Source: Clitoria ternatea (taxonomy: Eukaryota; Streptophyta; Magnoliopsida; Fabales; Fabaceae). Taken from it: 64,000 bases of DNA. The stretch is taken from positions 83,145,501 through 83,209,500 of the forward strand of contig CM075670.1 in the NCBI GenBank assembly GCA_037962975.1, given 5' to 3'. Below the pieces are notes generated by a model. That model ran no database searches and was not told where the DNA came from. It saw nothing but the letters and a program-made list of their open reading frames with translations. The position numbers and the translations under genes are program-made. The stretch's first letter is position 1; the number at the start of each line of letters is the position of its first letter. This document shows positions 1 to 10,958 of this stretch, piece by piece.

Positions 1-920
1 TAGGTACATTATGGTTGAAAAGAAATGGGAATGTATGATTATTTTGAATGTTGATGAGTTTTTATAAAACCCTAACTTATAAAATTTAGGGGAAATGTAT
101 AATAGTGAAGGGGTTAACATGATTGATGAGGAAAGTGTAATAAATGATGAGGTAGAGGTATTTATGAGTGATTAGAGATGGTGGTTGGAGAATATGAATA
201 AAAAACCCCTTAAGATAGAATTAATGTAAAGTGTGGCAAAAGGGATAACCTAACAAATTAGGTTGTTACTTTGATAATAATGAACGGTGAGTTAAGGGAA
301 GAAATTCCCGAAGCCTAAGTAAGCAATGAATAAACTTATAATAATTTCCACATGATAAGAATCATGTGTACATAGACATGTATATGTATATTGAAATGGC
401 CTTTGAATGAATAATTGATGTGGCCCTATAATGATTGGTGTAGGATTTGATAACACGGGTGAAGCGGGAACATCAAACCCGGAAGTGTACTTCTCTTAAG
501 GTAGGAGAGGGGTGTATTTTCTAAATGTATGAGAATTGTGATGATAATGTATGTATTAATGTAATATGGCATGTTGTCTTGATTAGATGTGATATCATGT
601 GTTTGGAATGAGAATTGTGTATGGTGTTTGGAAATGGGTGCTTATATGATGAAGCCTAAATGAGGCTATGAATGGCATTTTATGTGATGATGTATTATTG
701 ACTTCATGAATTATATGATGAGTACCTAAAACTTTTGGTTGGAGTGTTTCTTGAATATAAAGATTTATGTTTATGCTTGAACTTGTGAATAATAGTGCAG
801 TTGAGTGTGAAAGTAACCTACATGAGAGGGTGAGATAATCCTATTGAGATTGAAGCATGCATGAGCATTGCATACATGGCATAGCATGCATATTGTGATG
901 ATGATATTATCATATTGTTG

Positions 921-1105
921 AATATATCACCTTGCGGGGTGCCACGAAGGGTAAATCCCGGAGTGATGACAATGTTATGAATTGATAAATGTATCACCTT
1001 GCGGGGTGCCACGAAGGGTATATCCTGGAGTGAAGATGATGTTATCATGCTTATGAATATATCACCTTGTGGGGTGCCACGAAGGGTATATCCCGGAGTG
1101 ATGAT
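921..1105 (+). repeat. Three-copy 67-68 bp tandem repeat in LTR
   Basis: The core ATCACCTTGCGGGGTGCC recurs at about 925, 992 and 1060 (copy 3 has T for C). Each unit contains CACC/GGTG and GGG/CCC inverted pairs, and copies 1 and 3 also have an outer ATCAC/GTGAT pair, so a unit could fold into a small branched structure. Copy 2 has lost the outer pair. Confidence 0.85.
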
Positions 1106-2027
1106 GTTAATTTAAGTGATTGTGACCACCATTGAATTGAAAATTGAATCCGTGCATATGCATTTTAAACACTAGCATGTGCATTAGCCTTTGAGGCATG
1201 GCATAGAGTGATACCCTGTTGATGAGGTTGTGTAAGGTGTAAGTGGAAATCTCCCTTTAAAATTACTAACTATGATTGTGAAATTGGTTGATGTGATTCT
1301 GAGAAATGTGATGGATAATTATATTTGAATGAGAATTGATGGTTGAATGATTTAATGTTGAATGAACTCCTCTTGAGGAGGGAATGTTTGTATTGCATTC
1401 ATGCATATATTGTCTTAATTGTTGGATTTTCATCATTGAGAAAGTATACTCACTCTCCCTGTGGTATATCTTTTTAGCTCCTGTGTTGTAGGACTTGCCT
1501 TGGAGCTGTTTTGTGAAGGAGAAGTGTGAAGGAAGCCTCTTTTTGGTAAAGAATGCCTTGGCCGGCAGTATTTTGATTTTCATAGTTGTGTGGAAGGGTT
1601 GTAATGTGTATGACATCCTTCATATTTTGTATAATCTGGATTTAGAATAGATATTTGTATGGATGATGATTAGATATATATAAAATGATGATTTTGGGAA
1701 GGTCATGGAGGAAAATGAGATCTTTTGTCCATGACTCATTTTCAATCATGACCCTGTGAAGGTATGAATGATGAATTTTTCCTTATTTTGATGAATGAAT
1801 GAAGATTCACATTTAAATGTTAGACTTGTGAAGTAGAAGAGATGATGAATTGATTTTTATATACATTAGATAAGTTGTATGGAAATTTCTGAGCATGATT
1901 CTTTGAAACAAGTTCTAAATGTGTAATATGATGAGTAGGAAGTGATGAATCTAAGTGAAATTGATTAAAATGAGTTTTGGTATGATATGTTAAGTGCTTC
2001 AGCCTTTTCTGCATTTTTGCTAATAGT

Positions 2028-2590
2028 CTCGCTCAAGCGAGATGGATTCTCGCTCAAGCGAGATGGATTCTCGCTCAAGCGAGAGTCCCTCCTGCATGGT
2101 ATTTGGTTTCTGGACAATTCTCGCTAAGGCGAGAATGGGTCTCGCTCAAGCGAGATTGTCCCAGCATCAATGTATGGTCACTGGACCATTCTCGCTCAGG
2201 CGGAAGTGAGCCTCGCCCAGGTGAGATGGCCCTGGCATCAGGGGTTGGTCTCGGGAAGAATTTCGCTTAGGCGAGGAGGGTCTCGCCCGAGTGAATGTTG
2301 GGCAATTTGGTTATTGGCCAAATTTCGCTTGAGCAAATGGCCTTGGGATGGTGCTCGCTTAAGCGAGCGGGTATTAATGTTGGTTCTGGATGATTTTCGC
2401 CCACGCTCGCTGGCTCCGTCCAAGCGAGGCTTGTGAATCTCGCTCAAGCGAGTTGGGGTTCGCTTGAGCGAAGTTACCCCTGATACTTCCTTTCTCTTTT
2501 CGCTCAGCTCCCTTCTGTCTCACCCAAGCGCATTGTATGGCACTCGCTCAAGCGAGTGGGGATTTCGCTTGAGCGAGGGGACCTTGACTT
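2028..2590 (+). repeat. Dispersed palindromic word CTCGCTCAAGCGAG
   Basis: The 14-nt dyad CTCGCTCAAGCGAG (6-bp arms, CA centre) occurs exactly at 2028, 2049, 2070, 2141, 2439 and 2543. Many degenerate versions lie between, such as TTCGCTTGAGCGA and CTCGCCCAGGTGAG. The first three are exactly 21 bp apart. The cluster lies in the last third of the LTR. No ORF here is credible; the 88-codon frame at 2170-2436 reads the repeat. Confidence 0.85.
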
Positions 2591-2937
2591 CCCAAAACGC
2601 ATTGATCACATTATTTTCTCTTTTCTTCACATTAAACCCTGATTCCACATTACTTCATGAATACCTTGGGCAAAAAATCTGACTTATTAATTTTTATAGT
2701 GGTCGAATTCTTTAATTTTAATCACATAGCATTAACTTATTCTAAATTCTTCCACTGTTTTTAATTGGAGCATTTATTCATGGTTGTTCCTCTTGACTTA
2801 CCTTCTCATATCTTCACATATGAGATAGGTCTCTGATAGATCCAGGGTAATAAATGAATAGCCTCACCACTTGTGTTTTCATAAATCAATAACATTAAAA
2901 TCGCAAAAAAAATTTCCCCTATTTTTGGGGTGTCACA

Positions 2938-3176
2938 TGAAGGGGGTTCTGCTGCTGAGTAAAAAGGAAAGAGTGCATATGAGGCTAAAAGATGAATTAA
3001 GAATTATTAAATGAAAGAAAAAAGAGTTATGAGAAATAAGGGTTAAAATTAAATGAAAAAGAGGCTGTTACAAAACCAAACTTTTAAATAAGTCAGACCA
3101 AACTTAAAAATATGGATCATGTCAGGCTATAGGCTGAACTTAGACTTCAAACTTAAGTAACAAGCTAGGCACAAGT
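2938..3176. other. Unassigned flank between two LTRs
   Basis: AT-rich sequence between the end of the Tekay-like LTR and the TG start of the H LTR. It has no ORF, no primer-binding site and no repeat I recognise. The 5 bp before the H LTR, CAAGT at 3172-3176, should be one copy of the H target duplication; its partner is outside the window. Confidence 0.4.
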
Positions 3177-4209
3177 TGTAACATCCTGCTTTTAATAATA
3201 GCTCTATTTTGTAATTTATGAAGCATGGAAGGCTTGTAAGTGTTAATTAATGAATAAAACACTCTATGGATGGCTTTTAATGCTCCAAAAGTTTCATTTT
3301 GGGTATAATTATGGAATTTTAGAGAAATTATTCAAATTCCGAGTAAAAAGGCTCTGATCCGAGTGACAGAGTGAAATTCCGAGTGAAGGATTACCAATTC
3401 CGACTGAAGGTTACAAAATCCGAGTGAGGCTATGGTATTTTCCGAGTAAGAATAGGCAAAGATATCGAGTGGATGTTCGAGTGAGTGATGGTCAGTGTTG
3501 TATTAAGTTTACTGAGTGATAGATTGATTGAGGTGACTCGGTTTGGAGGTAGATCACCGAGTGATGACTGACCTGATGTTGAGTCGGTTTTGGCAATGAA
3601 AAACTGAGTGATTGGAGTCGGTTTCAGGAGATTTACCGAGGGGACTCAGTTTTCCTTTTTCTTCACACGACTGGTAGAATTCCAGTCGGACTGGAACTCG
3701 ACCGAGTGAAAGGATGAAGGAAGAGGAGTCAGCTGAGTGAGATCGGAAAGAACACTTCTGATCCGTTCTGACCTCCAAGGTTAGGACGATTTCAAGACTT
3801 CAAAGAAGAAGATCGGATGTCAACTAATGCCACATTACATCGGATGACCGATGTATGGAGGGCAACTTATGTGAAGCAGACCGGATCAACGTTTTACTGA
3901 ATGAGCTATGGGTCGCATGACCATGAGACCGGATCAATGCTTTGTTGTTAATGAACACCAGTTAGTTTCAAGGAAGGTTCATCCTTAGAACTGATGTTCA
4001 CACCGGATAAATTGTACCGGTATTAAAGACCGGATTTAGTCCGTCCAGAGAACAGAAGACTACAGAATAGGAAGGGTACAGTTTTCCTACAAAACTGGAG
4101 TCACACGTTTTGACGGAGTAATAAGCCTAGACGGGGTCTCATGCCTTGGCGGAGTAATAAGATTAGGCGGAGTCACACGTTTTGACGGAGTAATAAGCCT
4201 AGACGGGGT
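3177..4209 (+). mobile_element. Element H, 5' LTR part 1 (interrupted by Ogre1)
   Basis: The LTR starts TGTAACATCC at 3177, the inverted complement of the GTTACA end at 38005. It is cut at 4209 by Ogre1 and resumes at 35317 after the duplicated GGGGT. It holds many TCCGAGTG words (about 3340-3560), then ACCGG-rich sequence (about 3850-4050), then a tandem repeat built on GGCGGAGTAATAAG (4110-4209) that continues at 35317-35450 on the other side of Ogre1. That continuity independently supports the insertion model. The rejoined LTR is about 3.7 kb. Confidence 0.85.
4205..4209. repeat. Target-site duplication of Ogre1, left copy (GGGGT)
   Basis: GGGGT directly precedes the TG of the left LTR and is repeated at 35312-35316 directly after the CA of the right LTR. 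Confidence 0.93.
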
Positions 4210-4545
4210 TGTCGCAACCTGGGTCGCGACGGCGCGGCGAACAAGAGAGAAAAAATGAAATGAAACAGGGAGTCGCCACCAGCGTTTTTTTTTCATAAGA
4301 AAAACATTGGGAAAAAACTAAGTTCAGTAAAGCACTGGTTTAAAAAATTGAAATCCAAGTTCGGGAGTCGGTTACGAGTAGGGAAGGTATTAACACCCTA
4401 CATCGCCTGTCAAAGACAGTACCAAGATTGAAAGCGCAATATAAATAGCCTTAAATAAAACATGGTTTCTTCCCTTTTACTTTTGAAATGTGATAGAATG
4501 GAGTAAAGAACTGTACAGACATAGAATGTTAAAGCGAGGTTAATG

Positions 4546-5036
4546 GGACGTTTTGTCCGAATTGATATGAGACAGAGGGGGTGAGAGAATGCCAATAAGA
4601 CGTCACGTCTAAATTAAACATCCTCGGATAAAAGGATAGGGATAGGAAAGGGATAAGCGGGACGTCTTGTCCTAAGTATCCCTTCCCTATGAAATTATGG
4701 TGAGGCTTGGGCAAAAACTATGGGGAAACCAACAAGACGTCACGTCTAAATTGATTTTCACGGAAGTGGCCAAGAAAGGACATTTATGAAAGAAACATGA
4801 AAAGTAAAGCAGTAAATCAGCAAAAAAGGAAATGAGAAAGATGGGCCCGACAGGAGTTAAAGTCCTGCTCCTACGTATTCTTGAATTATCAAGAAATCAG
4901 GGTTACGTAGTTCTGAGTATTGCTATTTTAGGAAGGAATCTGAAAGATGTTGATGGATGTCATTAAAGAGGAGAATTCATACAAAGCGAAGTTCTTCGCA
5001 CGTGCACGAATCCTAAGAGGATTGTGTAGACAGGAG
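4546..5036 (-). other. Ogre1 U5 hairpin tract (3' LTR copy)
   Basis: On the minus strand the tract includes AGACGTGACGTCT at 4735-4747 and 4598-4610, and GGACAAGACGTCC (4660-4672) and GGACAAAACGTCC (4546-4558) with 4-bp stems. Upstream are CAGGA/TCCTG near 4860, TTCTTGATAATTCAAGAA near 4888, GCGAAG/CTTCGC near 4997 and ACGGGAG/CTCCTGT near 5038. The same set in the same order occurs in the OgreN LTRs. The 5' LTR carries the GACGT members at 33141-33153, 33205-33217, 33267-33279 and 33342-33354. Confidence 0.7.
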
Positions 5037-5681
5037 TACTCCCGTACGACACTATTTTTTCCAAATCGCCCTTTTTATTACGTCTGTTTGTTATGAAAAA
5101 AGATAAAAATATTAACAATGTAAACTAATGGTACACAGGCAACTACAATCAACAAACAGTAAACTCATAGAAAAGTAAAAAAGGGAAACTGAAAGCAAAA
5201 GAAATAAGGGAAGGAGTGGAACCGGTGTGACGAGCTAAGGACCGATGTGGGAGGTTGAGCACAGTGACGGTGTCAGCCCGATTTCGTACTCGCACGTTGG
5301 CAGGGACAATAGACCGGAGTTAGACCCGATCTGGGAATCTGAAGGTCACGACCGGTGTTGTGGGAAATTAATCCGAGGCGAAACGCTGTCGAGCAGTAAT
5401 GGAGATGGACGAGGTGGTGATGCGGAATTGGGACGGGGTTGGTTTTGAGATGACGAGGTGCGTTCGAGATACGGACGATGTGAGAGCAGTGGCTTTGTGT
5501 TAGTGAAAACACTTCAAACCCTTTCTGAACTGAGGGGGTCCTCTGTGGTGACTAAGGCAAGTCACTGGTTTCAGGTGAGGAGGTCAGTTAAGGATCTTGA
5601 GGAATTGGAGAGAATTTCCAGAGTTTTCTCGCGTAGAGGGAGAATCTAAAAACCAACCCCTTGAGCTTCCTTGGTTGGGGC

Positions 5682-5688
5682 ATTTATA
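5682..5688 (-). promoter_or_regulatory. Putative TATA box of Ogre1 LTR
   Basis: TATAAAT on the minus strand inside CCCTATAAATGCCCC. The copy in the 5' LTR, which would drive the element, is at 34289-34295. OgreN LTRs have TATAAATA at a comparable place. No transcript start can be read from sequence. Confidence 0.5.
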
Positions 5689-6289
5689 GGGCCTTCAAGT
5701 CATGGGCTGAGGGTTTTGGGACAACCAGAACTCCCACTCACCCATCCGTGTAGTGGTGTGCAGCTCTGGCCATTATCATTGGTGGGGAGCAGGGTTTTCA
5801 GTGGGGTTTTTTTAATTGCCCACTTCCGCCTCCCTGTCTGCCATTTTCCAGGGAGTGCGATTCCAGGTCACCGCGCATAAGTTTCCGATCTCGTCCCTCC
5901 GTTGTCAAATTTGTGACACCGGTTAGCAAAGCCATTGGTTGGACGGAGTCTCCACTGATCCGATGTGGGGCCTTAGGAACCATTACCTGTGTTTTGACAC
6001 CGGCTGAATCTTTCAATGTAATCACAGGGGCCGGTGTGCCTATCTTAATCTGTCCACTTTCCTTGGGGCCGGACTAGTCTGTCATTCTGCTTCGGCGCAT
6101 GACATCGGTCCGGTGTTAACTTAACCTTGTCCGGTGTTGCCAACTTCAAGGCCGGGTCCGGTGTTACCAATTTTTGATCTGAGTCCGCCCACGGGACCGT
6201 CGTTTCATACTTGGGCCGGACTCACTCGTCTTTTTTTTGTGTCAGATCCGCGACATCGGCCATTAAGGGACTCCTGAGGTGAGGAAGAT

Positions 6290-6511
6290 TGGGCGGAGTT
6301 GATTTGAGGACGGTTGGGCGGAGTTAAGGCGAGGTTTAGGTTGGGCGGAGTGTGAGGTGAGGACGGTTGGGCAGAGTTAAGGCGAGGTTTAGGTTGGGCG
6401 GAGTTAAGGTGAGGCTTAGGTTGGGCGAAGTTAAGGCGAGGTGTAGGTTGGGCGGAGTTAAGGGCGAGGTATAGGTTGGGCGGAGTTAGGGCGAGGTTTA
6501 TTGGGCGGAGT
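6290..6511. repeat. About 27-bp tandem repeat in Ogre1 LTR
   Basis: Units of the type TTGGGCGGAGTTAAGGCGAG repeat roughly eight times with substitutions. The same tract is in the other LTR at 34897-35118. The GGCGGAGT core also occurs in the H LTR that Ogre1 entered. Confidence 0.85.
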
Positions 6512-6694
6512 GGTTTTGGTACCGGTGTCATTTGGGACCGGTGTCATTTTGGTCGGACCGAAATCGGTGTTCACAGATGCCTGTCATTCTGCTCCGGCGC
6601 ATGACATTGGTCCGGTGTTAACTTAGGCCTTGTCCGGTGTTGCCAACTTCAAGGCCGGGTCCGGTGTTATAACAATTTGGGCCGGACCGAAAGA

Positions 6695-6779
6695 GGTGTT
6701 CACAGATGCCCCTCTTTACTCTCTTTCACAAGAGAAATGTAAATTTCCGAGGTGAAAGGGGAGTAAAGATATGAACACC
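6695..6779 (-). promoter_or_regulatory. Ogre1 polypurine tract inside a long hairpin
   Basis: On the minus strand GAGTAAAGAGGGGCATC lies directly before the LTR start TGTGAACACC and fits a polypurine tract for plus-strand priming. About 20 bases upstream the complement is present: GGTGTTCA (6772-6779) pairs with TGAACACC of U3, and CTTTACTCCCCTTTCAC pairs with GTGAAAGAGAGTAAAG of the tract, apart from a central internal loop. The same fold with different bases occurs in both OgreN copies. Confidence 0.7.
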
Positions 6780-7022
6780 GATGTGGGGACTAAGTAGGAA
6801 CAAAATCCGGTGTGGGGCTTAATGATGTGGCATTTTGAACAGCCGACGTGTCTCAAATGTGGTCCATGTCACTGGGTGACTGAGCATTCCATGTGTCATC
6901 AGCTAACTGGCTCTTTTTCAAAATTTAAAATTCGCGCCATTGGGCCGGAATGCCAAAAGTCGGCCCTTTTTAATGGGCCATGGGCCGGAATGCGGAAGGT
7001 TCTGGATCTCCGCTCCTCCCTC
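6780..7022. other. Upstream region of the antisense gene
   Basis: No ORF of note. It lies between the 3' end of Ogre1 (PPT hairpin) and the plus-strand TATA box and may act as the antisense gene's promoter. It contains CCGGTGT words like those in the LTR. Confidence 0.35.
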
Positions 7023-7029
7023 TATAAAA
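7023..7029 (+). promoter_or_regulatory. Putative TATA box of the antisense gene
   Basis: TATAAAA within CCTCTATAAAAGCAAATTC, 206 bp upstream of the ATG at 7235. Its strand is opposite to Ogre1, consistent with a dedicated promoter for the antisense gene. Only the motif and its spacing support this. Confidence 0.5.
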
Positions 7030-8414
7030 GCAAATTCGGGGATCCATCATTTTCACTCCTTTCTTGATATTGAAGTGCTGTCTCTCCGACGTTCAACCTC
7101 TCCGGTGTTCGAAGTTCTCCTCCGGCGTTAAAGCTTTTTCTCCGGTGTTACGTCCTGGCTCGTACTAAAAGAACTGCACGCATCGCCTCAGCAGGTAGCC
7201 ATCCCACCCTTCACTTTAATTTCGTAGATAGGTCATGGGGGACACCGGTTCGAGTAATGACTCCATTGAGGTCCTGTCTGGTCCTCCTTCAATTACATCC
7301 CGGTGTCAGCCGGGTGGAGTTTCGAGCCGAGGTCTGAGTCACCAAAGTGGGGCAACTTCGGGAGCTTCACATCGGTTCGTCTCATCAGGGCACCGTTTCT
7401 CCGCATTGCCTTTGTGGGAAACAGAGGGGTTTGACACATCGTCAGGCTCCTCGTTTAACTTTGGTATTGCTAGTGAAGGGGGAAGCAGTGCCGATTTATA
7501 TCTTACTGACGATGTGGCCTTTTACAGTTGTATTCCCTTTCTTCGCCATACCGTCCGAATGGCTTCTGAAAATTCCTCCACCGATGTTGCTGTGATTACT
7601 GACCCTATTGAGACAAATGTCTTGGCACACCGGATCAACTGGCTAGCTGAGAAGGCCAGGGATCCTTACTTCTGGGTTCATGAAGACCCAAAGACGATTG
7701 TCTCCCGGTATGCCGAAGATGCTGCCGATGTTACCATCGAAGATGTCGTTGTTCATGCCGATGTTGAGCATGAAAACGACTTTACTGTATTCTGCCCCCA
7801 AACCTCGGACAGGATCTGCCATCAACCGGGGTCAAGGAACCTCTTTATGTATGAGATGGTCTTTTCTAAGATCGGCGTCCGCTTCCCATTGACGGAGTTT
7901 GAGATGGGGGTACTCCGGTTTCTTGACTGCGCTCCTAGCCAACTTCATCCCAATGGCTGGGGCTTGGTAAGGTCCTTGGAGGTGCTTGGGGAGTACTTCC
8001 ACTTCGTCCCCACAGTGGCCCTCTTTTTCACTTATTGCAGGGTGATGCGCCGGGGTAACTCTGGAGGGGGTCTAGGCTTCATCAACCTCCGCTGCGACTC
8101 AAAGGTGGTTAACTTCAAAAGTTACACCGAATCGGCCAAGACGGACGGGGTCAGTTTCAAACACTCCTATGTCAAAGTCGAGGTCAATGCTGGCAGGCCG
8201 GTGTTCTGGGAGAATTCTGATTTTTCCAGAAAGTTTTACACCGGTTGGACTCATGAACACTTTCTCCTGACAAGCAATGCCTACATCGTCAGTGAGAGTA
8301 CTTTGTCAACTGAGTCCAAGAAGGTCCTGGACGCTCTGAAGGGTTATTCAGCCATTGCCAAATTTTCCTGCAAGAGGCTTTTGGGGACGGAGTCGGGCCG
8401 GGATGCTTACCTTG

Positions 8415-8492
8415 GTAGATATTGTTTAACTTTACCCCCTTCTATTATATATTCACACCGGTACTAACATCGTTTCTCTTTTTTCTTTCCAG
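8415..8492 (+). other. Spliceosomal intron of the antisense gene
   Basis: The donor is TTG|GTAGAT, the acceptor TTTCTTTCCAG|GCG follows a pyrimidine tract, and a perfect TACTAAC branch-point motif lies at 8462-8468, 24 bases before the acceptor AG. Splicing keeps frame (phase 1) and joins DAYL to a Gly-Glu-Met-Ala-Arg start of exon 2. Without splicing the frame stops at 8465-8467. Confidence 0.85.
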
Positions 8493-9332
8493 GCGAGATG
8501 GCTCGGATAGACATCCTCAGAAAACTGAGGGAGGCTGCCGAAGCCCGGAACGCTGCTGCTGCTGCACAGGAGAATAGGGTGACTCCTCGTCGCACACCGG
8601 CCAAGATGGTGAGCATTCCGGCCGAAAATGTTGGGGCGATGGATCTGGGGCCAGCTGAGAGAGTCCCAATAAAAAGGAAGTCCCACCCCAGCACAACCTC
8701 CAGGTCGAAAAAGCACAAGGCTCCAACGGTTGTGGCCGAGGTAGAGGTACCAAGGGAGGAGGAGGCCGGTCCTGTAAATATTTCTCCAGTCCGGTCTCAA
8801 CCTGAGGACATCGTTGTCAACTCCCGCCTTTCAGATTTTCTAGAGTATGTTGGAGGGACACCGGCTCGGGTCCATATCCCCTTCAAGCTCAAAGCCGATC
8901 TCCCTGCTTCTGAAGCTCAGTCTGCTGCCGAAGCAGCTATTTTTAATTTGGTTGAGGCAGCTGGGGTCCTCAGCTCTTTAGGCCGCTCTTACTACTCCGG
9001 AGTCGAGGCTAAGGAATGCCTAGAGCGGATGAAGAAAGCTGAGGCCTTGAGAGTCGAGGCTCAGACTGCTTTGACCCAGAAGGAGCAGGAGCTCACCAAG
9101 AGCAAGAAGGACCTGTCCGAACTCACTGTTGCTTACACATCGGTTGCCAAGAGGGCAGATGCTGCTGAGGCTAAGGCTAAGGCTTCAGAGGACGCTCTCA
9201 AAGCTCTCCGGACCGAACTGGATGAAGCCAAGGCTGTGAAGGCCGAGGTGGACGAGAAAAACAAAGAACTATCTGGGAAGCTTGCCGATGTGCAGGAAGA
9301 GCAAGCGAAGGAGCGGATGGAAGCCGAGGAGC

Positions 9333-9337
9333 AGATG
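9333..9337. repeat. Target-site duplication of the Tekay element, left (AGATG)
   Basis: AGATG precedes the TGTGAC terminus and recurs at 19293-19297 directly after GTTACA. Confidence 0.95.
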
Positions 9338-9546
9338 TGTGACGTCCTACGTCAATTTACCTTTATTTATATCCATTTAATTAATTTTCACAATAAATTT
9401 TTTCGCATTTAATAAAATTTAATTATTTCTCATTTCAAAATAATATTTATTTTCACTAAACATACTCAAAGTAATAATTATATAGTGTGACAAGACCTTA
9501 GAGTGTCTCTAATTTAGAAAAGAATCAAAAATATGAAACAGGGGCC

Positions 9547-9632
9547 TGACGCTGCGCGCCATTCCCACGCGTAGCGTCAGCCATCTGCTGCGCACCTCAC
9601 GCTACGCGCCAGCCTCACGCGTAGCGTGGGCA
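9547..9632. repeat. GACGC/GCGTC word cluster, LTR distal end
   Basis: Five or so variants of a dyad word related to CACGCGTAGCGT and CACGCTACGCG. Matching clusters occur at 11728-11808, at 16856-16941 and, expanded, at 19038-19147. The complete word GACGCTACGCGTC is a 5-3-5 inverted repeat. Confidence 0.75.
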
Positions 9633-10645
9633 TGACAGTGACAGCACCTAATGCTGTTACACATTTAAACCATTTTACTAACTTCTAACCTATCCAATTG
9701 GCCCGTTTTAGATCCGATTGCCACGAAACTTCACGGGCCACCTGTTTTCCCCATTTCGGAACTGTTGGCGCTGTCCGTTCGCCAAAATTCCAACATATGC
9801 GCAAGTTATGCGCGGGATGCATTTTAACTCAATTAGGTGCAAAACCCTTACACCAAACATCCTAAATGGATTCCAATGGATCAAAAGCCAATGCATCTAA
9901 ATCCTAAATGTCATGGAAGACCTATTGATGCATTATGGGATTTCTTACACCCACCGAATTTTAATTTCACCTATCCGGTTCCTTAAACTCAATATCCAAC
10001 TATATGCATAACTTATCTAAATCAATCTAATCATCATCCTAACATCAATCACATAGCACACATAGCAATCATGCATTAATGCAACACCTGCCCATCACCT
10101 TCAACATTCACACATGTCAATGGCTCCGTGCCATAATTCATCCTCATCAAATAGTCATCAAACCACAACATGCATAATCATGGCAAGTTCATCACACATA
10201 CTTTATCATCTACCACACACCATATTAATACACTACTTATTACACACTTAAACACATACACTCAAACTATTACATTCATTATATACATCTTCATTCCTTG
10301 GCATCAAACTTCCTCTTGGCGCATCTCCGCAGCATTAGCATCCTCCCTGTCACTGGTCACTAAAATTTAAACAACAACAAGGGTGAGTGTTTGGAATATC
10401 ATAATTAATATAGAACGAAGTATTAAACTTAACAATACCTACTACTCTTTGTTATTACATAATCTCTTTCGATTTCCTGCACTTATCCACGTCAATACAA
10501 TTACACACATACACATCAATCTTTAACTTATGCAAACCATGCTTTCATTCATTCACATTTCACTTTCAATTCATAATTCATTTTCCATCATCAATCAATA
10601 TAAGATTCACATAAGTCACAACTGACTCTCATGTAATTTGACGCC

Positions 10646-10661
10646 TAGTATCTGGATACTA
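10646..10661. repeat. 16-nt palindrome TAGTATC..GATACTA
   Basis: TAGTATCTGGATACTA here; in the sister LTR (17955-17970) the sequence is TAGTATCCGGATACTA, a perfect palindrome. It sits just outside the AAGTCG-loop hairpin array. Confidence 0.85.
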
Positions 10662-10679
10662 AAGGACTGGCCTTCAGCT

Positions 10680-10958
10680 GGGAGTCCGACTTGACATCCC
10701 GTGAACCCGACTTGGTTCACCGAGCCCGACTTGGCTCTCCACCTCAACCACTGGGTCCGACTTGACCACTGGGTAGCTCAACTGGGCACAAAGACCACGG
10801 AAGCCAGAAAACGAGGGGTATACATACCGTTGACCATCCCATACCACATATTCACATATCATATCTCATAATCATAGCATATCATCAACAAAACCACATG
10901 TGCAACTACCAGAAACTGGCATGTGCTCACAATACAGGGTGACCGACTTGTCAAACCC
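10680..10958 (-). other. Five hairpins with constant AAGTCG loop (3' LTR)
   Basis: On the minus strand each unit is stem-AAGTCG-stem. 10937-10958 is TGAC/GTCA with an outer GGG/CCC; 10754-10767 is GGTC/GACC; 10722-10737 is GAGCC/GGCTC; 10701-10720 is GTGAACC/GGTTCAC; 10680-10700 is GGGA-GTC/GAC-TCCC with one bulged T. Loops are identical while stems are different and complementary. The sister array is at 17989-18267. Confidence 0.8.

Larger units (their letters stand above)
1..2937 (+). mobile_element. Tekay-like LTR, left end outside window
   Basis: Non-coding DNA ending in GGGGTGTCACA at 2937. The order of parts matches the better-defined Tekay LTR at 9338-11947 read in element orientation: a tandem hairpin repeat first, then a cluster of CG-rich palindromic words, then a TGTCACA/CGTCACA-type terminus. 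No primer-binding site follows 2937, so this is a 3' LTR or a solo LTR, not a 5' LTR. The left end, the other LTR and the target duplication are outside the window. Clade assignment is by analogy only. Confidence 0.6.
4210..6704 (-). mobile_element. Ogre1 3' LTR
   Basis: 2495 bp. In element orientation it begins TGTGAACACC and ends GGTTGCGACA. It differs from the 5' LTR by about a dozen substitutions seen by eye and by an AAGCTCGACTTC segment (12 bp) near 33160 that is absent here. It carries CCGGTGTT words, a tandem tract at 6290-6511, a TATA motif at 5682-5688 and the U5 hairpins at 4546-4747. ORFs inside it are not conserved and are not reported. Confidence 0.95.
7235..9337 (+). pseudogene. 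Ogre1 antisense gene, 5' part (Transposase_28-like)
   Basis: Exon 1 (7235-8414) and exon 2 (8493-9337) join in frame across a 78-bp intron; reading resumes at 19298-19582 beyond the inserted chromovirus, for about 769 residues in all. Exon 1 (about 393 residues) contains, near residues 205-260, the FPLTEFEMGVLR...PSQLHPNGWGLVRS block typical of the Pfam 'putative gypsy type transposon' family (Transposase_28), known from plant Tat-lineage elements. Exon 2 is mostly Ala/Glu/Lys-rich, likely coiled coil. The function of this family is unknown to me. The ATG at 7235 is chosen as the first in the long frame, 206 bp after a TATA box. Apart from the insertion the reading frame is open, in contrast to the decayed sense-strand gag-pol. 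Confidence 0.85.

Noticed and set aside
1..2937. Host intergenic region with small genes
   Set aside because: No ORF above 116 codons, palindromic word clusters and a TGTCACA terminus fit an LTR.
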